Source: VRUE01 sp033856275 (lineage in GTDB: Bacteria > Actinomycetota > Thermoleophilia > Solirubrobacterales > 70-9). From it: 64,000 nucleotides of DNA. Under the pieces are notes generated by a model. It searched no databases and had not been told where the DNA came from. It saw only the letters and a program-made list of their open reading frames with translations. The position numbers and the translations under genes were made by a program. The DNA is taken from the NCBI GenBank assembly GCA_033856275.1, contig JAWVFJ010000023.1, positions 1-64,000 on the forward strand. Reading direction: 5' to 3'. The first letter of the stretch is position 1. The number at the start of each line of letters is the position of its first letter. Positions 26,126 to 35,442 of this stretch are shown piece after piece.

Positions 26126-27636
26126 CAACCGGCGACGGGTTCCAGCGGAGGCTGGGGCTGCCTCGCCGGACTGGAGAAGCGCATCGTGCCGTCCTCGATC
26201 GGGCCGCGCCTGATCGCCCTCGTGTCGAACATGTAGTTCTGGCGCAGCTTCCACGGCGCCTTCGAGCCCTGTTTGGGCAGCTTGTCCAGGGCGCGCAGGA
26301 CGTAGCCGGCGTTGAAGTCGAGGATCGGCTCCTCGGCGACCGACGGGTCGGTGATCTCCGGCATGCACTGTGTGTAGCCGTGCGCGTCCATGTGGTTGAG
26401 CAGGCGGCAGACGTACTCGGAGGTGAGGTCAGCCTTGAGCGTCCAGGAGGCGTTGGTGTAGCCGAGGGTGAAGACGAAGTTGGGGATGTCGTTGAGCATC
26501 ATGCCCTTGTAGGCCATCCGCTTGGAGAAGTCGACCTCCTCGCCGTCGATGGCGACCTCCATGCCGCCAAGGAAGAGCACGTTCAGCCCAGTCGCGGTGA
26601 TGATCACGTCGGCCTCCAATTCGGCGCCCGACTCGAGCTTGATCCCGCCCTCGGTGAAGGTCTCGATCCGGTCGGTGACGATCTCGGCGCTGCCCGAGCG
26701 AATCGCTTGAAAGAGATCCCCGTCGGGCACAAGGCACAACCGTTGGTCCCAAGGGTTGTAGGGGGGTTTGAAGTGGGTCTCGACGTCGTAACCGGCCGGC
26801 AGCAAGCGTTCGTTGCCCCTGCGAATCAGCTTCTTGACGAAGCTGGGGCGGCTCCGGCTGAGCTTGTAGGAGCCGATCTGCAGGAGGACGTTCTTCCAGC
26901 GGATCAGGGTGTAAGCGGCCTTGATCGGCAGCGCCCGGCGCAGGGCTTTGGCAATCGGATCCTCGCCAGGCATCGAGATGATGTAAGTGGGCGAGCGCTG
27001 CAGCATCGTCACCTGCGTAGCTCGCTCGGCCATCGCCGGCACCAGGGTGACCGCGGTAGCGCCACTGCCGATCACGACGACCCGCTTGCTCGCATAGTCG
27101 AGGTCCTCGGGCCAGTGCTGTGGGTGGACGATCTGACCCGCAAAGCGCTCCCTCCCCGCGAACTCCGGCGTGTAGCCCTGGTCGTAACGGTAGTAGCCAG
27201 TGCACGACCAGAAGTAACCGCAGGTCAGTTGCACGGTCTCGCCGTCGTCGGTGCGTTCGGCTTCGACGCTCCAAAGCGACTCCGCCGATGACCACTCGGC
27301 GCGCAGGACGCGATGGCCGAAGCGGATCTTTCGGTCGATCCCGTTCTCCTGCGCGGTCTCCCGCACGTAGTGGAGGATCGAGTCGCCGTCGGCGATCGCC
27401 CTCGGAGCTGTCCAGGGCTTGAACCGGAAGCCAAGCGTGTGCATGTCGGAGTCCGAGCGGATGCCCGGATAGCGGAACAGGTCCCAGGTGCCGCCGAGGT
27501 CGTCGCGCGCCTCGAGGATCGCGTAGCTCTTGCCAGGGCAACGCTCCCGCAAATGATAGGCGGCACCGATGCCGGAGATCCCGGCGCCTACGATCAGCAC
27601 ATCGAGATGCTCGATGGGTTCCCCGTTCGCGGTCAA
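26125..27636 (-). CDS. Baeyer-Villiger-type flavin monooxygenase
   Basis: 503 residues: N-terminal FAD motif GAGISGIG, the FRYPGIRSDSDMH stretch, the BVMO fingerprint FxGxxxHxxxWP seen as FAGQIVHPQHWP (about residues 165-176), the second Rossmann motif GSGATAV, and TATGLN. These enzymes insert oxygen next to ketones or oxidise heteroatoms using NADPH. It forms an operon with the flavodoxin-like reductase. Confidence 0.92.
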   Translation of the reverse strand: MTANGEPIEHLDVLIVGAGISGIGAAYHLRERCPGKSYAILEARDDLGGTWDLFRYPGIRSDSDMHTLGFRFKPWTAPRAIADGDSILHYVRETAQENGIDRKIRFGHRVLRAEWSSAESLWSVEAERTDDGETVQLTCGYFWSCTGYYRYDQGYTPEFAGRERFAGQIVHPQHWPEDLDYASKRVVVIGSGATAVTLVPAMAERATQVTMLQRSPTYIISMPGEDPIAKALRRALPIKAAYTLIRWKNVLLQIGSYKLSRSRPSFVKKLIRRGNERLLPAGYDVETHFKPPYNPWDQRLCLVPDGDLFQAIRSGSAEIVTDRIETFTEGGIKLESGAELEADVIITATGLNVLFLGGMEVAIDGEEVDFSKRMAYKGMMLNDIPNFVFTLGYTNASWTLKADLTSEYVCRLLNHMDAHGYTQCMPEITDPSVAEEPILDFNAGYVLRALDKLPKQGSKAPWKLRQNYMFDTRAIRRGPIEDGTMRFSSPARQPQPPLEPVAG

Positions 27637-27738
27637 GCCTCGGGCATTCTCTCATGTTGGCTGGTCAGCCAAACCCTGAGTGCGGATCTCACACAGCGGG
27701 CTGCAGACCCAGCGGGATCCGAGCCTGGTATCGCGCCG

Positions 27739-28107
27739 CTACTCGGCGTCGCCGTATGGCGCGTAGCGGTGGTGGAGCATCAAGTCGTTGCCGTCGGGAT
27801 CGGTAAAGAAAGCCATGTGGCAGACCCCGGTGTCCATGATCTCGCCGGCGAAGTCAACACCTTTCGCCTCCAGCTCCGCCCGCGCCGCAGCGACGTCGTC
27901 GACATGCAATGCCGGATGCGCGTTTTTCTGGGGTGCGAACTCGATGCCGAACTGCGCGGGCTCCCAGATGCCGAAACAGGTCTCCCCCGCCCAGAACTCG
28001 AACTGCCCCCGCTCGTCCGGCCGCAGGCCGAGGGTCTCGACGTAGAAGCGCCGCGAGCGCTCGCTGTCGGTCGACGGAACTCCGATGAAGTCGGTCTTGC
28101 TGATCAC
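27739..28107 (-). CDS. VOC-superfamily protein (glyoxalase/bleomycin resistance type)
   Basis: 122 residues from GTG at 28107 with GGAGGAACC directly ahead. Two beta-alpha-beta-beta-beta units: DFIGVPSTDSERSRRFY and FFTDPDGNDLMLHHRY. Activity unknown. The chosen start is favoured by the perfect ribosome binding site over the longer frame to 28194, which would enter the next gene. Confidence 0.85.
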   Translation of the reverse strand: MISKTDFIGVPSTDSERSRRFYVETLGLRPDERGQFEFWAGETCFGIWEPAQFGIEFAPQKNAHPALHVDDVAAARAELEAKGVDFAGEIMDTGVCHMAFFTDPDGNDLMLHHRYAPYGDAE

Positions 28108-28135
28108 GGTTCCTCCAGTGCGATCGGGTTGCTGG

Positions 28136-30106
28136 CTAGGGACGCTGGATCTTGAACTGCCGCGACAGGGTCGTGGATGTAAGTCCCTGGGCACTGCCGT
28201 CGACAGTAAGCGTGACGGGCACGCTTTGCGTCGCCTTATCGATTGCGCCGCTGGCCTTGCTTGTCAGCCTAACTTTGAGATTCACGACGCGGCCGCTGCG
28301 GTCGACCTGCACAGCGCCGCCGCCGATGCGCAACGTTTTCGCGCGCTTGGCGAGCTCCAGCCCAAGGCGCTCGGCGACCGAGCGCTTCACCGTCGCGGTG
28401 GCCGAGCAGGTTCCAACCGCATCGAGACTGCACTTCAGTTTGACTGCCCTCGCTTTCCTGATCGACTTCCACGACTGCTTCGGGATGGTGACGTCGAGGT
28501 TCACCCGGCCGCGTTTCGTCTCCATCCCTTTGCTTTTGGCAGGCGGTTTGGTAATCGTGACCTGGCGGCTCTGGCTGACGGCGTTGCCAACGCCGTCGGT
28601 GGCGGTCACGGTGACGGTCCTCGTCCCAGTGGTGGTGTAGGTATGGCTCACCGCGCTTCCCGCCTGCGTCGTGCCGTCGCCGAAATCCCAGCTGAGGCTT
28701 ACCCCTGACCAGGCGTCGCTTGCTGTCGCGGACATCGCCACCGCCGCTCCGGTATCGGCGCTGGACGGCACGCTGAGGGCCGACAACACCGGCGGCGTGA
28801 CGTCGTTGACCGCGACTTCGATGCCCCCGCCCAACAGGGCCCAGGAGATGATCGCGTCCCCGGCCGCGTCCATCGCGACCCGCGGGTCGGCCCCGTCGGC
28901 TTTGATCGGGGCGGCGGCGCCAAACACGCCGCCGGCAGGACGCGATGCGGCGGAGATCAGGCCACCCAATGCGGGCCACACCGCGGTCGCATCGCCCGCC
29001 GGATCGATCGCCACCTGCGGTTCGATCCCCGTCTGGTTTGTCGCAAGTGGGACGGAGGCGGACCAGGATCCGTTGATGAAGGCCGTCGTCGAGGCCCGCA
29101 CGCCCAATCCGCTTTCGTCGAAGCTCCTCCATACGGCAACCCCACGACCCTGGCCGTCGATGGCGATCCGAGGGACCTCGACGTTCCTCGTGCCGTCGGA
29201 GAGGAAGACTGGCGGTTCGCCCCAGCCGCCGAAATCCCCTCCGCTTCCCCAGCGCTCCTCCATGAACGCGACCCCGGAGGCGGGCTGATTGGCCCAAGCC
29301 GCCATCCGTTGGCCATTGGCGTTCCACTCGATCTGGGGTTCTTCTACGGCAATGGGAGACGTTTCGGTGGGGGCAGGGGTCAGGTCCCTCAGGGTCGGGA
29401 CGCTCCAGGCTGCGCTTCCCTGGCGGCGGATGACTTCGACGGTCACCACCGGGTCGCCGGCTTTCCGGTTGAGTTTGTGGCGCCAGATCGCCCAGGCCAT
29501 GCCGGTCGGACTGATCGCGACCTGCGGGTTCAAGGCGACGGCACCGACGGGGCTCGCCTGGAGCGCCCCAGCCCAGCTTCCAGCCGCCGGCCGGTAGGAG
29601 GACTGCACCGTGTTGTCGTTCTTTTGCCAGACCACGACCGCGTTGCCAGCGTCATCGAGGGCGACACGCGGCTCGACGCCCAAAGTCGAACCCAGCACCA
29701 AGCTCGAAGTCCAAGATCCTCCCGCGCTGGCCCGGTACGCGGAGTTCATCCCGGCGGCTCCCGCGTCGCAATCCGCGACGACGACGGCGGCTCCCGTCGG
29801 GTTGACCGCCAGCTGCGGATCGTGGCAATCGAGGATTTCGTTGAGGAGTTTGATCGAGGCTTGCCACGGGCCCCCGGCCGGCCGGTACGCGGAGCGAATC
29901 TCGCCGCCCAAAGGAGCTTCGCTGACCCACACCGCGGTTGTGTTCCCGGCTGCGTCGACCGCGACCTGCGGTTCTCTGCCGATGACACCGGCCTGAGATA
30001 TCGAGAGCGGGGCGGTCCAGGCGGCCCCGGCAACGGGCGTGCCCACAATCAAGAGCGCACAGACGAAGCTCAGCGCGGCCGGCCCGAGCCGCACCGGCCC
30101 CTTCAT
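28136..30106 (-). CDS. Secreted eight-repeat protein with PKD domain
   Basis: 656 residues: signal peptide (to about 28), eight repeats of about 50 residues each carrying a PxVAxDxxGNxxAVW core and usually SAYRPAGGxW, then a PKD-like domain (SLSWDFGDGTT...SHTYTTTGTRTVTVTATDG), and a basic beta-rich C-terminal domain of about 150 residues. The repeats suggest a beta-propeller on the cell surface. It is a paralogue of the 644-residue protein upstream. No catalytic motif is visible. Confidence 0.8.
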   Translation of the reverse strand: MKGPVRLGPAALSFVCALLIVGTPVAGAAWTAPLSISQAGVIGREPQVAVDAAGNTTAVWVSEAPLGGEIRSAYRPAGGPWQASIKLLNEILDCHDPQLAVNPTGAAVVVADCDAGAAGMNSAYRASAGGSWTSSLVLGSTLGVEPRVALDDAGNAVVVWQKNDNTVQSSYRPAAGSWAGALQASPVGAVALNPQVAISPTGMAWAIWRHKLNRKAGDPVVTVEVIRRQGSAAWSVPTLRDLTPAPTETSPIAVEEPQIEWNANGQRMAAWANQPASGVAFMEERWGSGGDFGGWGEPPVFLSDGTRNVEVPRIAIDGQGRGVAVWRSFDESGLGVRASTTAFINGSWSASVPLATNQTGIEPQVAIDPAGDATAVWPALGGLISAASRPAGGVFGAAAPIKADGADPRVAMDAAGDAIISWALLGGGIEVAVNDVTPPVLSALSVPSSADTGAAVAMSATASDAWSGVSLSWDFGDGTTQAGSAVSHTYTTTGTRTVTVTATDGVGNAVSQSRQVTITKPPAKSKGMETKRGRVNLDVTIPKQSWKSIRKARAVKLKCSLDAVGTCSATATVKRSVAERLGLELAKRAKTLRIGGGAVQVDRSGRVVNLKVRLTSKASGAIDKATQSVPVTLTVDGSAQGLTSTTLSRQFKIQRP

Positions 30107-30214
30107 GTCCGACAGCCGCGCGGCTTCACCCGATCCAGGTTAGCCGCTGCTGTCGCGGCCGGGCGCTGTCGTTCAGGAAGACGGACGAGCGTTGAGACAG
30201 GGCGTCAAGCCCAG

Positions 30215-30249
30215 AAAAAGAACTAGGGCCGCCCGCGGGCGGCCCTAGT
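30215..30249 (-). terminator. Perfect-palindrome intrinsic terminator
   Basis: 30222-30249 is a perfect 28-base palindrome (arms ACTAGGGCCGCCCG and complement). On the minus strand it is followed by TTCTTTTTC, giving a textbook terminator for the 30486-32420 transcript. Confidence 0.85.
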
Positions 30250-30360
30250 CAGGTGCGTGAAACGAGCATGGATCCTGCGTCCGGGTGGGACAAAGCCCGG
30301 CATTCCCTGCTCGCCGGTGCCCGAGGTTGGATTCCACCGGGCGCCGAGACAGTGCGGCGC

Positions 30361-30426
30361 CTAGCGGCCCGGCACCTCCAGAGTCCCCTGAAGCATGTGA
30401 ATCGAAATAGGACCACCTCCTTTCTC
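30361..30426 (-). other. Extended Shine-Dalgarno followed by a mini-ORF
   Basis: On the minus strand 30426-30411 reads AGAAAGGAGGTGGTCC, matching the reverse complement of the usual 16S rRNA 3' end at 15 of 16 positions. Downstream, ATG at 30396 opens an 11-codon frame (MLQGTLEVPGR, TAG at 30361-30363); GTG at 30417 opens a longer one to 30249. The spacing from the core AGGAGG to ATG is long (20 bases). It lies 60 bases after the 644-residue gene and ahead of the terminator. The gap 30107-30485 holds nothing else that I can identify. Confidence 0.4.
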
Positions 30427-30485
30427 TGGTGATCCGATTGAAGCAAATGAAGCAGTCGGCCGCTGACAGGCGGTCGCCCCGGCCT

Positions 30486-32420
30486 TCAGCAGGCAGCCGC
30501 GGCGCGACGACGGGCTCGGCGCACGGCAACTGCCTTTGCGCGCTTCGCCGCGGCCAGGCGGCGAGCTTCCTTGGCGCCGGCGGCATGGCTCAACTTGGCG
30601 CCGGCGATCCTCAGTCGCCGGAGGGCCGAATCGCGCGACGCGGCGGCGGCCAGGCACTGCGGCGAGGGGAGGATGCCGGTTGGCGAGGGACTGGCACCCA
30701 CGGCTGTGAGGCCCTGCGAGCCGCTGGGACCCGGGCCGGGAGGACCACCTTCGGGTTTGCTTTCCGGTTCCGGTTCGCTTTCGCCTCCGGACCCGGCCGG
30801 CACGATCGCGATCGTCCGCTGGGTACTCGCCCTGTAGCCGAGCACCTCGGCGCCAGCAAGGGTCACCTCGTATTCGCCCGGTTCTTCGTAGACATGGCTC
30901 GCTTCGATGCCGGCGACGCTTTTGCCGTCGCCGAATTCGAGCAGCGGCGCGAAGAGGCCTTCGGTCGGCGTCGAGATTTCGATCGGTTCGCCGGCTGTGC
31001 CCGTGGCCGGGATTTCCAGCTCAACCGCGGGCAGGCCTTCGGGGTCATAGCCGGCGGCCTGCACGACGTCGCTGCTGCAGGTGCCTTCTTTGCCTTCTTT
31101 TTCGCAAGTCTGAGTTTGCTCGCTCACCCAGACCGCCGTGGCGTGGCCGTCGGCCGCCGTCGCATCCCCGGGCGCATCGAGCACGACCACGGCGTCCATT
31201 CCCTGCTTGCCTTCTTCGGAGAGGTCGACCGCCGGCTCCCATTCTTCTTCGGTGGGACGGTAAGAAGCCTGCACCACGTTACTCACGCCGTCCCAGCGCT
31301 GCCAGACGACGGCGGCATTGCCGCTCGTGTCGAAGACGACGTCCGAGGGGAAGGAGTTGCCGCCGTCCGCGGACAGTTCCGCCGGGGGCTCCCATTTGCC
31401 ACCCACCGCCTTGTAGGCCGCATGCACGATGTCGTGGCCGCCCAGTTCGCCCCTATTGCCGGCCCAGGCGACGATCGCGTTGCCGGCCGGGTCCACGGCG
31501 TCGCGCAGGGACTGGACCTGTTCGCCCGCGGAGGAGACGTTGCTAGCGGAGCTCCACGATCCGCCCACCGGCCTGTAGGCCGCGCGAACGAATTCCTGGC
31601 CTTCGTCTTCGCCCCGCCAGACGAGGAGAGAGTCCCCTTTGGCATCGAGAGCAACGTGCGGGTTGCCGCCTTCTTCGCCTGGCTGTGAGACCAGCGTCGG
31701 CGATTCCCATTCGCCGCCTTCAGGTCTGTAGGCGCTTTCGACGACGTAGTTCGTGCCGTCGAAGTGCCTCCATACCGCGGTGGTGTCCCCCCGAGCATCC
31801 ATCGCCGCCTGCGGTACGCCGCTTTCTCCGCCCGAGAGCGCCACCGGCGTTTCCCAGCTACCGAGGAACGGCCGGAAGGCCGTTTGGATCACTTCGCCGT
31901 CGGTCCAAACCGCCGTCGCTCGCCCTTCCCAGTCGACCGCGATCCATGGTTCGGGAGCGGCTCCCAAAGCGACTTCGCCGATGTCGGCGGGCGCGGTCCA
32001 GTCGCCGCCGGCCGACCTGTCGACCGACTGCAGAACGATCTTCGCGCCAGCGTAGCGTTCCCAGAGGACCGTCACGTTGTTGTTGCGATCCACTGCGATC
32101 TGCGGTGACTGGGCGTCGTGGGCGCCCGGCACCACTTCCCCTTCCAGTTCCGGCTCGGAGAGATCGATGGGTGCTTCCCAGCCTTCGCCGGCCGGCCGGT
32201 AGGAGCTTTCGACCACGGTGTCCGTGCCGTTCCAGCGGTCCCACACCGCCGTCGCGTTCCCTTCGGAGTCGAGCACGACGTGTGGATTGCCCGCGGCCTC
32301 GCTCGCTGCGGAGATGTTTACGGGAGGCAGCCATTCCGCCTCGGCGACGGGTACGGACGTCCCGCACACCATCAGTGCCACCCCCAAACACACGGCCGCA
32401 AGCTTCGCGCGTTCCCTCAT
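30486..32420 (-). CDS. Secreted eight-repeat protein with PKD-like domain
   Basis: 644 residues: signal peptide (about 1-28), eight repeats with the NPHVVLDSEGNATAVWDRW core and YRPAGxxW, a PKD-like region (LEFGDGKSVAGIEASHVYEEPGEYEVTL), a Gly/Pro linker and a strongly basic Arg/Ala C terminus with a lone terminal Cys. Same architecture as the 656-residue protein downstream, so a tandem paralogue pair. Probably exported and surface-attached; function unknown. Confidence 0.8.
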   Translation of the reverse strand: MRERAKLAAVCLGVALMVCGTSVPVAEAEWLPPVNISAASEAAGNPHVVLDSEGNATAVWDRWNGTDTVVESSYRPAGEGWEAPIDLSEPELEGEVVPGAHDAQSPQIAVDRNNNVTVLWERYAGAKIVLQSVDRSAGGDWTAPADIGEVALGAAPEPWIAVDWEGRATAVWTDGEVIQTAFRPFLGSWETPVALSGGESGVPQAAMDARGDTTAVWRHFDGTNYVVESAYRPEGGEWESPTLVSQPGEEGGNPHVALDAKGDSLLVWRGEDEGQEFVRAAYRPVGGSWSSASNVSSAGEQVQSLRDAVDPAGNAIVAWAGNRGELGGHDIVHAAYKAVGGKWEPPAELSADGGNSFPSDVVFDTSGNAAVVWQRWDGVSNVVQASYRPTEEEWEPAVDLSEEGKQGMDAVVVLDAPGDATAADGHATAVWVSEQTQTCEKEGKEGTCSSDVVQAAGYDPEGLPAVELEIPATGTAGEPIEISTPTEGLFAPLLEFGDGKSVAGIEASHVYEEPGEYEVTLAGAEVLGYRASTQRTIAIVPAGSGGESEPEPESKPEGGPPGPGPSGSQGLTAVGASPSPTGILPSPQCLAAAASRDSALRRLRIAGAKLSHAAGAKEARRLAAAKRAKAVAVRRARRRAAAAC

Positions 32421-32521
32421 CGGTGCCGACTATAAGGGACGAACAGGAGCAAATGCCGGCGATGGCCCAGCGTTTCGCCGTCACCCCTCGCACCGTTCTG
32501 GTCGTCGGTCTTGAGACCGGT

Positions 32522-33340
32522 TTAGCCGGGAAGAGCGCCTCGACGACTTGCCGAGCGGGCGATGTAGATCACCTTGTGGTCGCGCATCTCGTCGGGTGGT
32601 TCGCTCAACACCACCGTCCCGTCAACGTCGTACTGGCCAAGCGCGGCGAGGCATTCCAGGCCGGCGGCTGTCATCGCCTCTCTTACCTGCTCCCCCGTGT
32701 AGTGGCGCTCGCGGTGGACGTGGGTTTCGACGCCGTCTCCCGAGACCTCAGCTTCGAGCGTGCTGCCGGGCTCGAAGTCACCGCCGAGCCCTTTCCAGGT
32801 CCACTGACCAACGCTCATCTCGTCGGCCTCTCCGCTTACGAAGTTCGCCTGGAACAACGCGATCGTATTGGCGTCAAAAAGGACCAGCCCGTCCGCGGTC
32901 AGGTTGGCTCGCATCCCCACTAAAGACCGTTCAAGATCCCCGTCCTCGGTCAGATAGTTGACGATGTCGTTGAGCGCCCAGACCAACTCGAACTTTCCAT
33001 ATACAGGCAAGTCGCGGGCATCGGCCTCATCGAGCGAGACTGCGTCGCCGAATTTCCTCCGCGCCTGCGCCAGCATTTTCCGTGAGACGTCGCAGCCTTG
33101 AATGTCCCAACCACGCTGAAGCATTGGTTCGAAGGCCCTACCGGTTCCGCAACCGACATCGAGCAGCTGCCCCTTTCGCAGTCCATGTTTTTCAAGCTCC
33201 GGCAGCAAAACGCCGAACCACATCTCGTAATTATTGGCGTGGTTGAAGTCGTCGTAGATCGGCGCGAAGGCTTCGTAGGCGGCTTTGGCGCTCTTGTCTG
33301 TCACGGCGGATCGGAGCTTACCCGGGTCATCCCAAGCCAT
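32522..33340 (-). CDS. Class I SAM-dependent methyltransferase
   Basis: 272 residues with methyltransferase motif I LLDVGCGTGRAFEPML, motif II around EADARDLPV and the post-I acidic position IQGCDVS. ATG at 33340 (AWDDPGKLR follows) is chosen for its GGAGAGG site; longer frames overlap the carotenoid oxygenase stop at 33363. Co-directional with the oxygenase, 22 bases after it, so it may modify the same apocarotenoid, but the substrate is not shown. Confidence 0.85.
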   Translation of the reverse strand: MAWDDPGKLRSAVTDKSAKAAYEAFAPIYDDFNHANNYEMWFGVLLPELEKHGLRKGQLLDVGCGTGRAFEPMLQRGWDIQGCDVSRKMLAQARRKFGDAVSLDEADARDLPVYGKFELVWALNDIVNYLTEDGDLERSLVGMRANLTADGLVLFDANTIALFQANFVSGEADEMSVGQWTWKGLGGDFEPGSTLEAEVSGDGVETHVHRERHYTGEQVREAMTAAGLECLAALGQYDVDGTVVLSEPPDEMRDHKVIYIARSASRRGALPG

Positions 33341-33362
33341 TTTGCCTCTCCGCATCCCAACA

Positions 33363-34793
33363 TCATGCGTCCGCGAAGAACGCTCCGTGGATGCCATGCG
33401 GAATCAGGTGCGGTGCCTCAGCCCGAGCAAGCTCCTGCCACGAGCCAGCGTCGAGCACCAGTAGGTAAGAGCGCTCGTTTACGGCATCGAGAACAATCGA
33501 AAGGGCAACGCCGTCGTCCTCGTGGCTCGCATTGGGAGTAGGAACGAAGACCGGCTCTCCCGGATAGGTGCCGGGCTCGCTCCAGCTGCTTGCCTCGCCG
33601 GTCCTGCTGTCGAGCTTGACCAGCTCGTTGGCGACGTCGTAGGCGTTGTCCTCGGTGTCGGAGATCCCATAGGCGTAGCGATAGGGCCGCAGGTAACAGC
33701 GCTGCTCATTGATGCGCGGCAACTCGAGGCCCTTGTCGCTGAGCGTCTCGGAAGTGACCGCACCGGAATCCACATCTACCACGAGGCGTCGCAACAGGGC
33801 CGGATCGAGGCTGCGTTTGCTCGACGGCTCCGAGCGCAGGCGGTCGAGGTAGAGGGCGTCGATCACTGCCGGCGTGCCGTGATCGCAGAAGTCCATGACC
33901 AGCTTTCCCCCCTCATCCCAGGCGCCGACGTGATGGAAAGCAAAGGCGGCCTCGGCGTCGAAGACCCCGATCCGATCGCCGGAATGACGATCAAAGACGA
34001 AGATCCGGGTTCCACGCTCGGGCTCCCAGCGAAAGTTCTCGATGAACGGCTTGCCCTTCAGCGGAATTGAGATCGGGTTGACCACGAAGGGAAACTCGGT
34101 CAGCGCGATGTAGCGCTCGCTCATCGCAAAGGAATGCACGTAGCCGGGTTCCCCGACCGACTTCGATGCCAAGACGCGGGGTGCTCGGTCGGGCTCCTGG
34201 ACGAAGAAGCGGTAGGCGTTACGGGGGCCCATCTGCGTCGCGACATTGACCAGCGCTCCCGTTGCCGGGTCGCGATGCGGATGCGCGGTGGCCATCAGGC
34301 CTGGTGCCTTTGCCCCATAGCCCAAGGTCCGCAGGGTCTTGGGATCGAACTCGACTGACATCGGTGCCTCGGTCATCGCCAGGTGCTTCTCGCCGAGCCT
34401 GGTGACGCTGATCAACGCGTTGTCGGTGATCCCCGGGTCGAACAGCGTCATTGCTCGCTTGAAGATCGAGCGACAGGGATCGGTGGCGAACTCGCTGTAG
34501 CCGATCCTTCCGCTCTTTGCCGCCCGGTAGGCCCTCGTCTGCAGGAAGCGGTTTCCGTAGGAGACAGCGCCGTCTCTCACAGCGAAACGATGCAGCATCG
34601 CCTGGCCGTCGAACCAGTGGCGCACCGGCTTTCCCCCCTCGAATAACGCCGGGCCGTTGCGGATAAGAGTTCCAGAGAGCCAGGCCGGCAGAGCGCCGCT
34701 GACGGGAAGGATGTGATTCTCGACCTCGGTCTCCAAGTTTTCGAAGCCAATAGCGGGACTTGCCTGATGTTGGGCGGCTTGCAGGGCTCTCAT
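33363..34793 (-). CDS. Carotenoid cleavage oxygenase
   Basis: 476 residues of the RPE65/carotenoid oxygenase family. The four Fe(II)-binding histidines lie in TAHPHRD, VHSFAM, FHHVGAW and the C-terminal PHGIHGAFF; NGPALFEGG is the family N-terminal motif. It would cleave a carotenoid or stilbene double bond. The divergent PadR regulator and an operator-like palindrome suggest regulated expression. Confidence 0.93.
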   Translation of the reverse strand: MRALQAAQHQASPAIGFENLETEVENHILPVSGALPAWLSGTLIRNGPALFEGGKPVRHWFDGQAMLHRFAVRDGAVSYGNRFLQTRAYRAAKSGRIGYSEFATDPCRSIFKRAMTLFDPGITDNALISVTRLGEKHLAMTEAPMSVEFDPKTLRTLGYGAKAPGLMATAHPHRDPATGALVNVATQMGPRNAYRFFVQEPDRAPRVLASKSVGEPGYVHSFAMSERYIALTEFPFVVNPISIPLKGKPFIENFRWEPERGTRIFVFDRHSGDRIGVFDAEAAFAFHHVGAWDEGGKLVMDFCDHGTPAVIDALYLDRLRSEPSSKRSLDPALLRRLVVDVDSGAVTSETLSDKGLELPRINEQRCYLRPYRYAYGISDTEDNAYDVANELVKLDSRTGEASSWSEPGTYPGEPVFVPTPNASHEDDGVALSIVLDAVNERSYLLVLDAGSWQELARAEAPHLIPHGIHGAFFADA

Positions 34794-34817
34794 AGTTTCT
34801 CCTTAACCGTAGGATTT

Positions 34818-34840
34818 CTACCGTCGTAAATCTACGGTAG
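34818..34840. promoter_or_regulatory. Candidate PadR operator
   Basis: Perfect inverted repeat CTACCGT (34818-34824) and ACGGTAG (34834-34840) with a 9-base spacer, plus a related ACCGTAG at 34806-34812, in the gap between the divergent carotenoid oxygenase and padR genes. Divergent placement suits repression of the oxygenase by the PadR protein. Confidence 0.5.
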
Positions 34841-34858
34841 TCCAGGTACACTTGTCAA

Positions 34859-35362
34859 GTGTCGGAGCTGACGCCCCTCTCCTACCTCGTGCTGGGTCTG
34901 ATCGACCGCGCAGGCGAGGCGACGCCCTATGAGCTCAAACAGATGGCTGGGTCAATCTCAGGTCTCTGGGCGCTACGGCACGATCAGGTCTACCGCGAGC
35001 CGACGAGCCTTGCTGAACTTGGCCTACTCAGCGAAGAGCGTGAGGAGGGCGGTCGCCGAAGGAGGCGGTTCCGAATCAACGAGGCTGGTCGCCAGGAGCT
35101 GCAGAGCTGGCTTGCGGCCCCCACCGCTCAGTTCACTGAGCTACGCGACGTCGGGCTCCTTCAGCTCTTTCTTGGCGCAGATCCCAAGGCGCTAGCGGAA
35201 GTTCAACTCGATGCCCACGAAAAGAGACTCCGGGAATACGAGGAGTGGACCGAGCAACTTGGACCGGAGTCTCCCGTGGGCGTCCGATTGGCCCTCGAGT
35301 CAGGCGTGGGTCACGAGCGCGAGTGGGTTCGCTTCTGGCAGATGGTGGCCGAGGGAGAGTGA
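34859..35362 (+). CDS. PadR-family transcriptional regulator
   Basis: 167 residues: N-terminal winged helix (LTPLSYLVLGLIDRAGEATPYELKQM, DQVYREPTSLAELGLLSEEREEGGRRRRRFRINEAGRQEL) and a C-terminal dimerisation helix. PadR proteins repress detoxification genes and respond to small ligands. GTG start at 34859. Transcribed away from the carotenoid oxygenase gene. Confidence 0.92.
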   Translation: MSELTPLSYLVLGLIDRAGEATPYELKQMAGSISGLWALRHDQVYREPTSLAELGLLSEEREEGGRRRRRFRINEAGRQELQSWLAAPTAQFTELRDVGLLQLFLGADPKALAEVQLDAHEKRLREYEEWTEQLGPESPVGVRLALESGVGHEREWVRFWQMVAEGE

Positions 35363-35442
35363 AACTAGTTGGAGCTCCGTTCACGTGGGCGGCCCCCTGC
35401 CCCCTGGGCTCACCCACTCCGCCTTAAATCCCTCTCGGTCGT

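Noticed and set aside
25415..26368. 317-residue form of the flavodoxin-like protein
   Set aside because: The additional residues are an out-of-frame reading of the monooxygenase C terminus; ATG 26125 gives stop-start overlap.
26429..27655. 408-residue minus-strand ORF over the monooxygenase
   Set aside because: Arg/His-rich low-similarity shadow frame of the well-supported BVMO gene.
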